DNA of 64,000 nt. Origin: an uncultured Faecalibacterium sp. Lineage in GTDB: Bacteria > Bacillota > Clostridia > Oscillospirales > Ruminococcaceae. Location: the NCBI GenBank assembly GCA_934511465.1, contig CAKSWG010000006.1, positions 1 to 64,000 of the forward strand, written 5' to 3'. Under the pieces are notes generated by a model. The model was not told where the DNA came from, searched no databases, and worked only from the letters and a program-made list of their open reading frames with translations. This document shows positions 1 to 8,640 of this stretch, one piece after another. Each line of letters opens with the position of its first letter. Within the stretch, counting starts at the first letter, position 1. Made by a program: the position numbers and the translations under genes.

Positions 1-845
1 GTGAACAGCAGCGAGAACCGGTTGCCGCCGGTGGGCTTTTCGCGGCTGAGCACGATAAAGCGGGTGGTGTTGTCGCCGTCGGTGTTGATGCTGGGCACCA
101 GCACTTCCAGCCCGTACAGCGCCGCCGTCTCCACGCTGGCAATGGCCGCCTTGGAGGCATCGCCGCTTTCGGCTACGAACTTTGCGGCCATGGCGGTGTT
201 GGCCATGGCGGTGGCGGGCAGGCCGAACTGCTTCAAAAAGGTCTCGCTCTGGGCGATGGCCTGCTGGTGGCTGTAGACGCTTTTGATCTGGTCGAGCTTT
301 GTGCCCGGCAGCACCAGCAGGTTCTGGGAGATGGGCAGGTCGTACACATCCACCACCCACAGGGCCGGGTGGTTATAGCACAGGTCCAGCACGGCGGAAA
401 CATCGCCCGCATGGCTGTTCTCAAAGGGCACAACGCCCCGGGCGGCATCGCCGCGTTCCACCGCGTCGAATACTTCGTCCCAAGTGGGATAGCTCACGGC
501 TTCGGCGTGGGGGAACAGCGCCCGGAGGGCGATGTGGGCAAAGGCACCCTCCACGCCCTGATAGGCCGCGCGGCTCTGGCCCAGCACCACGGCTTCGTAC
601 TGCTTGGCCACGTCCATCAGGTTCTGCACATGGTCCTTATAATAGGGCCGCAGGGCGGGAGACTGAATGCGGGCCGCTGCCTTTTCCAGCACGGCCGCTT
701 CGCGGGCAGCATCATAGATGGGCAGGCCGTGGGCCTTTTTGTACTGGGCCACTTGCAATACGGCGGCCATCCGCCGCTCAAACAGTGCGGCCAGCTGGGC
801 ATCCACTGCGTCGATCTCGGCGCGTGCCTGTTCCAGTGCGTCCAT
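1..845 (-). CDS. pheA: Bifunctional chorismate mutase / prephenate dehydratase (P-protein), 3' end cut by window edge
   Basis: Makes phenylpyruvate from chorismate via prephenate, the phenylalanine branch of aromatic synthesis, in the cytosol. Reading the minus strand from ATG at 845 gives an N-terminal AroQ-type chorismate mutase helix (MDALEQARAEIDAVDAQL, then RRM and a QYKK stretch, residues 1-90). A prephenate dehydratase domain follows, with AYQGVEGAFAH near residue 105, the ENSHAGDV substrate-site motif near 145, and DNTTRFIVL, the family's catalytic TRF. The frame stays open to base 3, so the end of the catalytic domain and the ACT regulatory domain are missing only because the window ends. 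AAAGGA lies 9 nt before the ATG. A good promoter is at 902-930. The domain order is the usual one for this fusion. Confidence 0.93.
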   Translation of the reverse strand, partial: MDALEQARAEIDAVDAQLAALFERRMAAVLQVAQYKKAHGLPIYDAAREAAVLEKAAARIQSPALRPYYKDHVQNLMDVAKQYEAVVLGQSRAAYQGVEGAFAHIALRALFPHAEAVSYPTWDEVFDAVERGDAARGVVPFENSHAGDVSAVLDLCYNHPALWVVDVYDLPISQNLLVLPGTKLDQIKSVYSHQQAIAQSETFLKQFGLPATAMANTAMAAKFVAESGDASKAAIASVETAALYGLEVLVPSINTDGDNTTRFIVLSREKPTGGNRFSLLF

Positions 846-901
846 GGGTTCACATCCTTTTGCATGTATATAAATAGCATCAAAATAGTAGATACCCAGT
901 A

Positions 902-930
902 AGTATACCATAACCGGGACAGAGAAACAA
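902..930 (-). promoter_or_regulatory. Promoter of pheA
   Basis: On the minus strand TTGTTT (930-925), a 17-bp spacer and TATACT (907-902) lie about 55 bp before the pheA start codon. The match to the vegetative sigma consensus is good. Confidence 0.6.
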
Positions 931-1001
931 CAAAACGCCCGGCATTTCAAAGGGGAGAATATTTCAAATGACAGATGTGTAAAAAGAACAAAATAGAAAA
1001 C

Positions 1002-1137
1002 GAACTCCCTCAGTCAAACCCTTGCGGGTTTGCCAGCTCCCTCAAAGAGGGAGCCTTTGACAAAGCGGAAAAGTTTCCGGCTCTGCCAAAGGCCCCATCC
1101 CCGAGGGGGCTGTCGCCGAAGGCGACTGGGGGAGTTC
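1002..1137. repeat. Palindromic intergenic repeat, copy 1 (CTCCCTCAG/CTGGGGGAG ends)
   Basis: The element is bounded by GAACTCCCTCAG and its imperfect complement CTGGGGGAGTTC. Inside are nested hairpins: AAACCCttgcGGGTTT, GCTCCCTC/GAGGGAGC, and GTCGCCgaaGGCGAC. Related elements recur at 6038, 8384, 23236 (half), 27710, 32828 and 62382. It fills most of the gene-free stretch between pheA and the small minus-strand gene at 1148. Confidence 0.8.
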
Positions 1138-1147
1138 TATTTGCACA

Positions 1148-1327
1148 TTATTTGTTTTTCAGCAGCTCTTCCCTGCTTCTTGCCCTGCCGTAGTACCGCC
1201 CGTAGGGGTTCTCCAGTTCTGCGGCTAAGGAGCGCGGCGTTTCCGGCTGTGGCTTTACCACCGGCTTTGCCGTCCGGTCAAAGCGGAGCTGTGCGGCGGG
1301 CCCGCCGCGTTTTATCCGGAACCGCAT
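1148..1327 (-). CDS. Small basic protein of unknown function (59 aa)
   Basis: ATG at 1327 lies 3 nt beyond the TGA of the membrane-protein gene upstream, with GAGGGG about 6 nt before it, so translation is probably coupled. The product begins MRFRIKRGGP, is rich in Arg, Lys and Pro, and ends in a helical stretch NPYGRYYGRARSREELLKNK. No transmembrane segment or known domain is visible. It is short enough for standard gene callers to miss. Support is the tight spacing, the ribosome site and the coherent composition; I do not recognise the family. Confidence 0.55.
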   Translation of the reverse strand: MRFRIKRGGPAAQLRFDRTAKPVVKPQPETPRSLAAELENPYGRYYGRARSREELLKNK

Positions 1328-1330
1328 GGC

Positions 1331-2083
1331 TCACCCCTCTGCCCCGGCGGTGGAAACGGCCCCGGCGGTCAGGGCATCCCACAGCGCTTCGCCGCCTTCC
1401 AGCAGGGCGGCGGTGTCCTTGTTCCATGCACCCCGGATGCCGATGTAGTAGCTGCTCAGCAGCTCCTGACTGGAGCCGCTTGCGTTCTGCACGGCATCGG
1501 AGGTGTAATCGCCAAGGTCAAGGCTTGCCAGCACCGGGCAGTCGGTCCAGCGGTACACCATGTTCCACCAGTCGCTGTCTGCATCGGACTGGGGCAGGCT
1601 GCCGTCAAGGTAGCGCAGGGTGCCGGTGGTCTGCTGGAAGCCTGCGGGGTCGTACAGGATAAAGATGGAGCTCAGCGCGCCCTGAATGTCGGTGGAAAGC
1701 TTGGTGGTGCCCGCCATATCAAGGTAGGCATCCGAGTCCTCGTTGCCAAAGTCCATGGTGTAGACGTTCAGCTTTACCACTACTTTGCCGTCGCCGTTGC
1801 GGTCCTCGCCGTAGGCGGCAAGGGCGTTTTGCAGGGCGGTCTGGGTGGCTTCCGGCAGGTAGTGGGGGGCCACTACTGCCACATTGTAATCCGCATGGAC
1901 GGTAAAGAAATACTGCCCGATGAAGTTGTAGCCAAAGAATGCAACAGCGGCGCCAATGATGAGCACCCACTTGAGGTTATAATCCCACCAGTTGGCCCAG
2001 CGCTCTTTGCGGGTGTACTGGCGCTGTTTGCGGGGCTTGAGGTCCTTTGGGTCGATGTCGCGTTCGTAACGGTAGCTTGCCAT
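1331..2083 (-). CDS. Single-span membrane protein of unknown function
   Basis: A 250-aa protein. A basic N-terminal cytoplasmic stretch of about 33 residues (KPRKQRQYTRKERW) is followed by one hydrophobic span (WVLIIGAAVAFFGYNFIGQYFF, about 39-60). The remaining 190 residues are probably extracytoplasmic. They include DRNGDGKVVV (near 95), which resembles an EF-hand/dockerin calcium loop, and many Asp, Asn and Tyr residues. I recognise no family. It is cotranscribed with the 59-aa gene at 1148 (3-nt gap) and lies just downstream of plsC, with 25 nt between them, so the three probably form one transcript. A role at the envelope is inferred only from topology and neighbours. Confidence 0.8.
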   Translation of the reverse strand: MASYRYERDIDPKDLKPRKQRQYTRKERWANWWDYNLKWVLIIGAAVAFFGYNFIGQYFFTVHADYNVAVVAPHYLPEATQTALQNALAAYGEDRNGDGKVVVKLNVYTMDFGNEDSDAYLDMAGTTKLSTDIQGALSSIFILYDPAGFQQTTGTLRYLDGSLPQSDADSDWWNMVYRWTDCPVLASLDLGDYTSDAVQNASGSSQELLSSYYIGIRGAWNKDTAALLEGGEALWDALTAGAVSTAGAEG

Positions 2084-2108
2084 GCGGCGGTTTCCTCCAA
2101 CGTTTTAT

Positions 2109-2834
2109 TTACAGCTGTGCCAGAATGGCCTGACGCACTGCATCGGGCAGCTGCTTCTGCTCGGCCTTGCTCATGCCTTCGGTGCGGATGGGCGGCAGCA
2201 CCTTGATGTGCACGCTGCCCGGATGGCACAGGTTGCCGTTGCTCTCAAACAGGGCACGGGCACCGGTAATGGCCACCGGCACCACCGGCACGCCGGTCTT
2301 GACGGCAATGCGGAACGCGCCGGCCTTGAACTCGCCTGCGCCGCCCTCTTCGCCTTTGTAGCGGGTGCCCTCCGGGAAGATGACGAAGCTTTTGCCGCTT
2401 TCCACAATGGCGGTGGCGTCGTTCAGCGCGCGGACGGAAGCACGCAGGTCATCGCGCTGCACGAACACGCAGCCCAGCAGCTTCATCCAGCGGTTCAGCA
2501 GCGGGATCTTTTCCAGCTCCTCCTTGGCAAGGATGCCATGGGGCTTATCGAGGCCTGCCAGCAAAAGCGGGATGTCGTAGTAGCTGCGGTGGTTGCCCAC
2601 GAACACGCAGGCCATGTCCTTGGGGATGTTCTCAAGCCCTTCCACGCTCAAAGAAACGCCGGTCACCTTTAAAATGCCCCGGCTCCAGTGCGGGATGTGC
2701 CTGTTCACGATCTCTTCCACAAGCTTTGTGTCGCCTGCGGCCAGTGCGCGCTCGGCCCGGCGCAGCACACCGTAATGGACGACCATGTAGCCAAACAAAT
2801 AAATAAACATCGCAATCGTGCGGAATATGCTCAT
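2109..2834 (-). CDS. plsC: 1-acyl-sn-glycerol-3-phosphate acyltransferase
   Basis: Transfers an acyl chain to lysophosphatidate to make phosphatidate, the second acylation of phospholipid synthesis, at the inner face of the membrane. The 241-aa product has an N-terminal hydrophobic segment (about 5-25), the catalytic NHRSYYD motif (H82-x4-D87) and the substrate motif FPEGTR (153-158), then VPVVPVAI typical of the family. The start at 2834 is preferred over an in-frame codon at 2882, because GGGAGGAAA stands 6 nt before it and no ribosome site precedes the other. Length is normal for PlsC. Confidence 0.93.
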   Translation of the reverse strand: MSIFRTIAMFIYLFGYMVVHYGVLRRAERALAAGDTKLVEEIVNRHIPHWSRGILKVTGVSLSVEGLENIPKDMACVFVGNHRSYYDIPLLLAGLDKPHGILAKEELEKIPLLNRWMKLLGCVFVQRDDLRASVRALNDATAIVESGKSFVIFPEGTRYKGEEGGAGEFKAGAFRIAVKTGVPVVPVAITGARALFESNGNLCHPGSVHIKVLPPIRTEGMSKAEQKQLPDAVRQAILAQL

Positions 2835-2938
2835 TGCGGTTTCCTCCCTCCGGCAAAATATGCCATTATCATTGTAGCACACTTTTTATAAAAAGGGGAG
2901 AAATAACACTTTTTTTACAAATCGGCGCTTCTGCGGTC

Positions 2939-2973
2939 TTGCAAAATTGACAAAAGACGGGTATATTTATAGT
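2939..2973 (+). promoter_or_regulatory. Promoter of the YesL-like gene
   Basis: TTGCAA (2939-2944), 17 bp, TATATT (2962-2967). A second, overlapping possibility is TTGACA (2947) with TATAGT (2968), spacer 15. It lies about 85 bp before the start at 3054. Confidence 0.55.
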
Positions 2974-3053
2974 TGTAAAGCCAGCACAATGGCACTTTCT
3001 GCGTGAAATGCCTTCTGCCGGTCCAATGGATAAAGAAAGAGGTACCATAACAA

Positions 3054-3896
3054 ATGGGTTTATTCCCTTCTGCAAACGACTTCAAGGCCGGTAAAGGCGT
3101 TGAAAAGGATGCCCCCCGCAAGACCGGCATAGGCCGCTTTTTTGAGCTGGTGGGCCGTGATATGAACGGCATGTTCCTTGCAAACCTGCTGGCCTGCATC
3201 GGCTTTGCGCCGGTGATCTGTCTGGTGTATATCGGCTTTCTGGCAAACAGCCTGCCGGTCATGGTGGCAAGCGCCGCCGTGGGCGGCATTCTGGCCGGGC
3301 CTGCGCTTGCCGGCATGTACGATACCGTGCTGCGCGCCCTGCGCGATGAGGCCGGCTACTGGTGGGTGACTTACCGCAAAGCCTTCAAGCGCAACTTCAG
3401 GGCCAGCATCGCGCCGGGCATCTTCTACTGCGTTGTCACCACGATGCAGATCTTCCTTGTGTATTTCTGCTTCAATATGCTCTATCGGGGCACCAATGTG
3501 GGCGTGCCGCTGTGGGTGGCTACGGTGCTGAACCTGCTCATCTTCCAGATGCTGTTTGCCTACATGTGGCCGCAGGTGGTGCTGCTGGACCAGCCCTTCA
3601 GCCAGACGGTGAAAAACAGCATCAACTGCATGATCGCCTTTCTGCCCCATGCACTGGCCGCGGCCATCGTGCAGATCCTGTTCTGGGGCGTGGTGATCCT
3701 GTGCATGCCGCTGGGCCTGCTGCTGATGCTCATTTTCGGCTTCTGGTTCGTCACCGAGGTGTCCTGCCAGATCATCTACGGCGACATTGAAAAGGTGTTC
3801 CACATTGAGGAGAGCATCCGCAAGATGAAGGATGCCGAGCTGGAAGCCGCCCTCAAAGAGGACTACGGCAACAGCACCGACGACACCGAGGAATGA
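3054..3896 (+). CDS. YesL-like (DUF624) membrane protein
   Basis: A 280-aa multi-span protein. After a soluble N-terminus (about 30 aa) come hydrophobic pairs at roughly 40-65 and 70-90, then YWWVTYRKAFKRNFR, a motif typical of the DUF624/YesL family, and further spans near 120-145, 155-180 and 195-245. The C-terminal tail is acidic (KEDYGNSTDDTEE). YesL relatives sit beside carbohydrate-uptake genes in Bacillus and their activity is unknown. GAAAGAGG precedes the ATG by about 10 nt. The next gene starts 30 nt after the stop, so cotranscription is likely. Confidence 0.8.
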   Translation: MGLFPSANDFKAGKGVEKDAPRKTGIGRFFELVGRDMNGMFLANLLACIGFAPVICLVYIGFLANSLPVMVASAAVGGILAGPALAGMYDTVLRALRDEAGYWWVTYRKAFKRNFRASIAPGIFYCVVTTMQIFLVYFCFNMLYRGTNVGVPLWVATVLNLLIFQMLFAYMWPQVVLLDQPFSQTVKNSINCMIAFLPHALAAAIVQILFWGVVILCMPLGLLLMLIFGFWFVTEVSCQIIYGDIEKVFHIEESIRKMKDAELEAALKEDYGNSTDDTEE

Positions 3897-3926
3897 CCAA
3901 ATTTTCCTGCAAAGGAGGCCTGCCCC

Positions 3927-5297
3927 ATGGAACAACGGAATAATCTGGTTTTGCAGGGCACCGAGACCTTCTCGCGCGGGCAGCTGGACAATGTGGCGCT
4001 GGACGGCGGTGCCATCGTGTTGGACAGCGTGGCGGGCCGCTGCCTGCAATACGGCAGCTACACCACGCCGGAGTTCGCCATGCCGCCGTTCTGCAACCTG
4101 AATGTCAGCTGGAACGCCTTTGCGCCCCACAACACGATGGTGGAGGTGCGCTGCCGGGTGTACGCCGGCAGCAGCTGGACCGGCTGGATGAGCTTTGGCA
4201 AATGGGCACCGGGCTACCCCCGTTGCAGCTGCAACTCCCAGAGCGATGACGGTATGATCTTTTTGATGGGCGACACCGTGACCGTGGCCACGCCCGGCGG
4301 CGGCACCGGCGTGCAGCTACAGGTGAACCTTTCCACCAACGACGACAAAGTTTCGCCGCAGGTACGGCTGCTGGCGGCGGCAGTGCGCCCCCTTACTTGG
4401 GAAAAGCGCAGCGGCCACCCACTGAACCGGCGGCTCTACCTGCCGGAATACTGCCTTGCGGCCCACGACCCCAGTTTTGGCCGCACCATGGACCTGCCGC
4501 TGGTGATGGCGGCGCTGATGAACTGCTGGGGTGAGGACATCCTGCCCGAAGAAGTGGCCTACGTGATGGAAGACATGGCCCACAGCACTACCTCAAACGC
4601 CGCCTTTGCTGCTGCTGCGGCGGGCTGCTGCGGCTATCCCTGCTGGCAGGCATGGATGGACCTTGCCGACCTGCGGGCGCAGATCCACGACGACTGCTGT
4701 GTGGCAGTGCAGGTGGAACGCCGCATCCGCGGCCAGCGGGACCCGGTGCGGGTCTGGATGGGCCTGCGGGGGTTTGGCCACGATGATGCCGTGATGGCGG
4801 ACTATGTGCTGCTGAACGACCCCGCCGCCGACTCCAACGGCGCAGTGAACTGCACCATGGCGCTGGTGGATTTTATGCGCTACTTTACCGGCCGCGCCAT
4901 TGCCCTGCGGGCAAAGCCCCGGGACATTGAAGCCAACCGTCCCCGGCGGCTGCGCTGCGACCTTGTGCCCGACGGCACGGACGGCGTTTACTTTTTTGAA
5001 CAGCACGGCACCCGCGACCCGCTGCCGGAAGGCTTTTCCGGCTGGATCGCCTGTGCACCCCACGATGGTGTGGCCCATGCCACCACCGCTCACCGCAGCT
5101 TCAGCCGCATGGAGCGCACGCCGGAGGGCGGCATTCGTTTCCCGGCGGCGCAGCGGGCCGCAGGCGGCCGGTGCAGCGTGTACGCAGTGGACCAGACCGG
5201 AACCATGCGGGTGGCGGAGGTGCGGCTGCCAAAGCCGAAGCCTGCCCCCGGACCTGCGCAAACAGATCCCCATGCACAGGCGCAGCCGGAAAAATGA
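3927..5297 (+). CDS. Peptidase C39-like protein, probably without the catalytic cysteine
   Basis: A 456-aa soluble-looking protein with AAAGGAGG 8 nt before ATG. The first 150 residues look like a beta-rich module (GSSWTGWMSFGKWAPG). Residues about 190-330 follow the C39-like order: LPLVMAALMNCWGEDILPEEVA, SNAAFAAAAAGCCGYPCW, then a GHD near 292 and DYVLLNDPAADSNG near 305, the last matching the family's NDPAA signature. The nucleophile segment normally reads CSPTS, but here it reads SFGRTMDLP with no Cys, so peptidase activity is doubtful. The C-terminus is Pro-rich. No signal peptide is seen. The family call comes from motif order; the loss of activity is inference. Confidence 0.65.
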   Translation: MEQRNNLVLQGTETFSRGQLDNVALDGGAIVLDSVAGRCLQYGSYTTPEFAMPPFCNLNVSWNAFAPHNTMVEVRCRVYAGSSWTGWMSFGKWAPGYPRCSCNSQSDDGMIFLMGDTVTVATPGGGTGVQLQVNLSTNDDKVSPQVRLLAAAVRPLTWEKRSGHPLNRRLYLPEYCLAAHDPSFGRTMDLPLVMAALMNCWGEDILPEEVAYVMEDMAHSTTSNAAFAAAAAGCCGYPCWQAWMDLADLRAQIHDDCCVAVQVERRIRGQRDPVRVWMGLRGFGHDDAVMADYVLLNDPAADSNGAVNCTMALVDFMRYFTGRAIALRAKPRDIEANRPRRLRCDLVPDGTDGVYFFEQHGTRDPLPEGFSGWIACAPHDGVAHATTAHRSFSRMERTPEGGIRFPAAQRAAGGRCSVYAVDQTGTMRVAEVRLPKPKPAPGPAQTDPHAQAQPEK

Positions 5298-5342
5298 CCG
5301 GCTGCACCAAAGGCTAAATCATATACATAGGAGGAACACATT

Positions 5343-5948
5343 ATGGCAAAGACGATCATCACTTTGGGACGTGAATACTGCACGGGCGGCCGCTACATTG
5401 CAGAAGACGTGGCAAATGCACTGGGCATCAAGCTTTACGACAAAGAGCTGATCACGATGGCAGCAAAGCACTCCGGCCTTTCGGAAGAAGCTGTTGCCGC
5501 CAGCGAGAAGCGGCACACCCACAGCTTGCTGTACAGCCTGTACACCATGGGCAACGAGCTGCCGCTGGGCGATCAGGTGTTCATTCTTCAGAGCCGCATC
5601 ATCAAGCAGCTGGCCGAGGAAGGCCCCTGCGTGATCCTGGGCCGCTGCGGCGACTATGTTCTGCGCGAGCGCAAGGATGTGCTGCGCGTGTTCGTGTACG
5701 CCCCCAAGGAGTGGCGGCTGGAATACGCAAAGACCAACCCGCTGGTCAAAGCCAAGGACGAAAAGGGCATCAAGGAAGAGGTGGAAAAGACCGACCGCAA
5801 CCGTGCTGCCTACTACAACTACTACACCCAGAACCGCTGGGGCGATGCCCACAACTACGATCTGGCCATCAACGCAGCTCTCGGCCGCGAGACCTGCGTC
5901 AAGATGATCCTGGATGCAGCCGCCGCCAAGGAGAAGAACCTCGGCTGA
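5343..5948 (+). CDS. Cytidylate kinase-like protein (Cytidylate_kin2 family)
   Basis: A 201-aa cytosolic P-loop protein. It opens with ITLGREYCTGGRYIAEDVA (6-24), the modified P-loop of this family (usually GREYGSGG), followed by LYDKELITMAA, typical of the nucleotide-monophosphate-binding region. CVILGRCGDYVL lies near 97 and RVFVYAPKEWR near 117. A late DRNRAAYYNYYTQNRWGDAHNYDLAINA stretch is diagnostic for these proteins. The substrate is not established for the family. TAGGAGG precedes the ATG by 8 nt. It follows the C39-like gene by 45 nt and may share its transcript. Confidence 0.88.
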   Translation: MAKTIITLGREYCTGGRYIAEDVANALGIKLYDKELITMAAKHSGLSEEAVAASEKRHTHSLLYSLYTMGNELPLGDQVFILQSRIIKQLAEEGPCVILGRCGDYVLRERKDVLRVFVYAPKEWRLEYAKTNPLVKAKDEKGIKEEVEKTDRNRAAYYNYYTQNRWGDAHNYDLAINAALGRETCVKMILDAAAAKEKNLG

Positions 5949-5982
5949 CCGCCCGGGTGTTTCAAAAATAAAACAACGCTGT

Positions 5983-6018
5983 AACGTGGGTAGGGCGCTT
6001 CGGTGCCCTGCCCACGTT
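5983..6018. other. Long hairpin between genes
   Basis: AACGTGGG and AGGGC pair with GCCCT and CCCACGTT around a short loop. No T-run follows, so it is not a classical terminator. It directly precedes repeat copy 2 and may be an arm of a larger element. Confidence 0.55.
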
Positions 6019-6037
6019 TCGGGCAACGGCGACGGTT

Positions 6038-6175
6038 TTACTCCTTCAGTCACGGCTCCCGCCGTGCCAGCTCCCTCGGAGAGGGAGCCTTTGGCAGTAG
6101 GATGAAGTTTCTGATTTTGCCAATGCCTCCCTCATTGAGGGAGGTGGCATCGCGCAGCGATGACGGAAGGAGTTA
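6038..6175. repeat. Palindromic intergenic repeat, copy 2
   Basis: Ends are TACTCCTTCAGTC and GACGGAAGGAGTTA. Inside are ACGGCtcccGCCGT, GCTCCCTC/GAGGGAGC, GCCTCCCTC/GAGGGAGGtGGC and ATCGCgcaGCGAT hairpins, with the same layout as the copies at 1002 and 8384. It ends about 55 bp before the MATE gene. Confidence 0.8.
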
Positions 6176-6229
6176 TTCGGCAGTTGCCTTGCCATATCCT
6201 CTGAATCCCAATGTCAAAAAGGAGCAAAC

Positions 6230-7624
6230 GTGGAAACAAAGCAACCCCAATTTTCACCCGCTGAAACGCGGGAAAACATCATGGGCACCATGGAGATCAA
6301 CCCGCTTCTGGTGCGGCTCAGCGTGCCCATGATGGTATCCATGCTGGTGCAGGCGCTTTACAACGTGGTGGACTCGGTATTCGTGTCCCATGTGAGCGAA
6401 AGCGCCCTTACTGCCGTGTCCCTTGCCTTCTCGCTGCAAAACGTGATGATCGCTGTGGGCGTGGGCACCGGCGTGGGCGTCAACGCCCTGCTCTCCAAAA
6501 GTCTGGGCGAAAAGAACCAGCGCCGCGCCAACGCCACGGCGGAAAACGGCATTTTCCTCTCGCTGTGCAGTTTTGTGGTGTTCCTCGTGGTGGGCCTTAC
6601 CTGCATGAAGCCCTACTTCTATGCACAGACCAGCGATGCAGCCATTGCCCAGCAGGGCATCCGGTATCTTTCGGTGTGCTGCATCTTCAGTCTGGGCCTT
6701 TTCACCCAGACCATGGGCGAAAAGCTGCTGGCCGCCACTGGCCGCACCCACCTGAGCATGATCAGCCAGCTGGTGGGTGCAGTAGTGAACATCGTGCTGG
6801 ACCCCATTTTCATCTTTGGCTATTGCGGCGAGGCCCTTTCCGGCACCACGGGTGCTGCGGTGGCGACTGTTATCGGCCAGTTCTGCGGCGCGGGCATGAC
6901 CCTGTTCTTCAACCTGAACAAGAACCCGGATATCCAGATCAGCTTCAAGGGCTTCCGCCCCAGCGCCAAGGCCATTGGCCGCATCTACACCGTGGGCCTG
7001 CCCAGCATCGCCATGCAGTGCGTGGGCAGCCTGATGACTTTTGGCATGAACCTGATCCTCATGACCTTCTCGGCCACGGCGGTGGCGGTGTTTGGCGTCT
7101 ACTTCAAGCTGCAAAGCTTCGTGTTCATGCCCATCTTCGGGTTGAACAACGGCATGGTGCCCATCATCAGCTACAACTACGGTGCAAAGAACCCGGACCG
7201 CGTCAAAAAGACCATCAAGCTGGCCGTGTGCTACGCCGAGTGCATCATGCTCATTGGCTTCTGCATCTTCCAGTTCGCGCCGGACAAGGTGCTGGGCATC
7301 TTTGCGGCCAGCGATGCCATGCTGGCCATCGGCATCCCGGCCATGCGCATCATCTGCCTGCATTTCCTGCTGGCGGGTGCCAGCATCGTGCTCAGCTCGG
7401 TGTTTCAGGCACTGGGCAACGGCATCTTCAGTCTCATCGTTTCGGTCTGCCGTCAGCTGTTCGTGCTGCTGCCGGCGGCGTATCTGCTGGCCCAGACCGG
7501 CAATGTCAACAATGTCTGGTGGGCGTTCCTGACCGCCGAGGTGGTCAGTGTGCTGCTGAGCTTTGGCTTCTACGCCCGCATCAACAAAACCATCATTGCC
7601 CCCATGTATTCCCCTGCCGACTGA
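6230..7624 (+). CDS. MATE-family multidrug/cation efflux transporter
   Basis: A 464-aa membrane protein with about 12 hydrophobic spans. It shows typical MATE openings: INPLLVRLSVPMMVSMLVQALYNVVDSVFV (24-53) and the related second half beginning IYTVGLPSIAMQC. MATE exporters move drugs or metabolites outward against Na+ or H+. The start codon is GTG at 6230, with AAAAAGGAG 5 nt upstream; no better ATG with a ribosome site lies before it. Substrate cannot be read from sequence. The HdeD-like gene follows 35 nt after the stop. Confidence 0.93.
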   Translation: METKQPQFSPAETRENIMGTMEINPLLVRLSVPMMVSMLVQALYNVVDSVFVSHVSESALTAVSLAFSLQNVMIAVGVGTGVGVNALLSKSLGEKNQRRANATAENGIFLSLCSFVVFLVVGLTCMKPYFYAQTSDAAIAQQGIRYLSVCCIFSLGLFTQTMGEKLLAATGRTHLSMISQLVGAVVNIVLDPIFIFGYCGEALSGTTGAAVATVIGQFCGAGMTLFFNLNKNPDIQISFKGFRPSAKAIGRIYTVGLPSIAMQCVGSLMTFGMNLILMTFSATAVAVFGVYFKLQSFVFMPIFGLNNGMVPIISYNYGAKNPDRVKKTIKLAVCYAECIMLIGFCIFQFAPDKVLGIFAASDAMLAIGIPAMRIICLHFLLAGASIVLSSVFQALGNGIFSLIVSVCRQLFVLLPAAYLLAQTGNVNNVWWAFLTAEVVSVLLSFGFYARINKTIIAPMYSPAD

Positions 7625-7659
7625 GGGCGTGAAAAACTGTCCCTGCAAAGGAAAGGAAT

Positions 7660-8376
7660 GTGATCTCTATGGTAAAAAAGCTCAAATGGAATCTGGTGCT
7701 CATGAGTGCGCTGTATCTGGGCTTGGGCGTTTTTCTGCTCATGAAGCCCACCACGGCCCTCAACATCGTGTGCTATGCGCTGGGCGCTGTGGTGCTGGCC
7801 TGCGCGGCGGTGCAGCTCATCCGCTATTTTGTGGTGGAGCGCGGCATCTTCCAGAGCCAGCTCACCCTGATCTCCGGCATCATCTGTCTGGCGCTGGGTG
7901 CTTTCCTGATCCTGCGCAGCGACATCGTGGTGAGCATCCTGCCCATCGTGTTCGGCCTGTTCGTGATCTTTGACAGCATCAGCCGGGTACAGAACGCGCT
8001 GGACCTGCGCCGCTGCGGCTACGACAGCTGGAAGGGCTTTTTGCTGCTGCCGGTGCTCAGCGTGGTGCTGGGTGTGATCATGATCCTGAACCCCTTTGGC
8101 ACCATGGAGACGCTGGTGATGGCCATTGGCATCATCCTCATCGTGGAGGGCGCCATCAACCTGCTGAGCGCCTTGTACACCGTGCTGGCGGTGCGCCGCT
8201 TTGCAAAGCTGCATCCGGAGACCCAGTCCATGCTGGAATCCCTTACCGGTGAGGACCTGAACGGCGACGGCGTCGTTGCGCCGGACGTGACCCACGCCGA
8301 CGCCGAAGCCACTGCCGTGGAGCTGGATGAGGTGGATGAGAGCGCTACCGTGGAGCAGGAGAACGAGGAAGATTAA
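7660..8376 (+). CDS. HdeD-like (DUF308) membrane protein
   Basis: A 238-aa protein with six predicted spans in the first 180 residues, arranged as repeated pairs (LVLMSALYLGLGVFLLM, VVLACAAVQLI, LISGIICLALGAFLIL, ILPIVFGLFVIFDSI and so on), the HdeD/DUF308 layout. A 55-residue acidic tail follows, containing DLNGDGVV and many Glu/Asp. HdeD is linked to acid resistance in E. coli, but the role here is unknown. Two starts are possible: GTG at 7660 with AAAGG 8 nt upstream, or ATG at 7669 with AAAGGA 11 nt upstream. Confidence 0.82.
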   Translation: MISMVKKLKWNLVLMSALYLGLGVFLLMKPTTALNIVCYALGAVVLACAAVQLIRYFVVERGIFQSQLTLISGIICLALGAFLILRSDIVVSILPIVFGLFVIFDSISRVQNALDLRRCGYDSWKGFLLLPVLSVVLGVIMILNPFGTMETLVMAIGIILIVEGAINLLSALYTVLAVRRFAKLHPETQSMLESLTGEDLNGDGVVAPDVTHADAEATAVELDEVDESATVEQENEED

Positions 8377-8383
8377 CGGGCTT

Positions 8384-8569
8384 GCCCTCTCAGTCTCGCT
8401 CTGCTCGACAGCTCCCCCAAAGTGGGAGCCCTTGGCAGTCCACGCAAGGTTCATCTCTTTGCCAAGGCCTCTCCCTTTGAGGAAAGACTTCCCCCGCGCC
8501 GGGGGAAGATGTCGCGTAGCGACAAAAGGGGGAGTGTGGAACGGCGTAAGCCGTGACGGAGAGGGCGAG
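8384..8569. repeat. Palindromic intergenic repeat, copy 3 (long variant)
   Basis: Starts GCCCTCTCAGTC and ends GGAGAGGGCGAG, beginning 7 bp after the HdeD-like stop codon. It contains GCTCCCCC/GGGAGC, TTCCCCCgcgccGGGGGAA, GTCGCgtaGCGAC and ACGGCgtaaGCCGT hairpins. It is longer than the other copies and looks like a composite. Confidence 0.75.
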
Positions 8570-8640
8570 GCCGTCAGTCTTATCATGCAAGCTTGAGCCA
8601 AGCCTGAGCAAATAAAAATCATATAAAGGAAAAAGAGAAA

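Noticed and set aside
5983..6018. Rho-independent terminator of the cytidylate-kinase-like gene
   Set aside because: The stem is good but no T-run follows; listed only as a hairpin.
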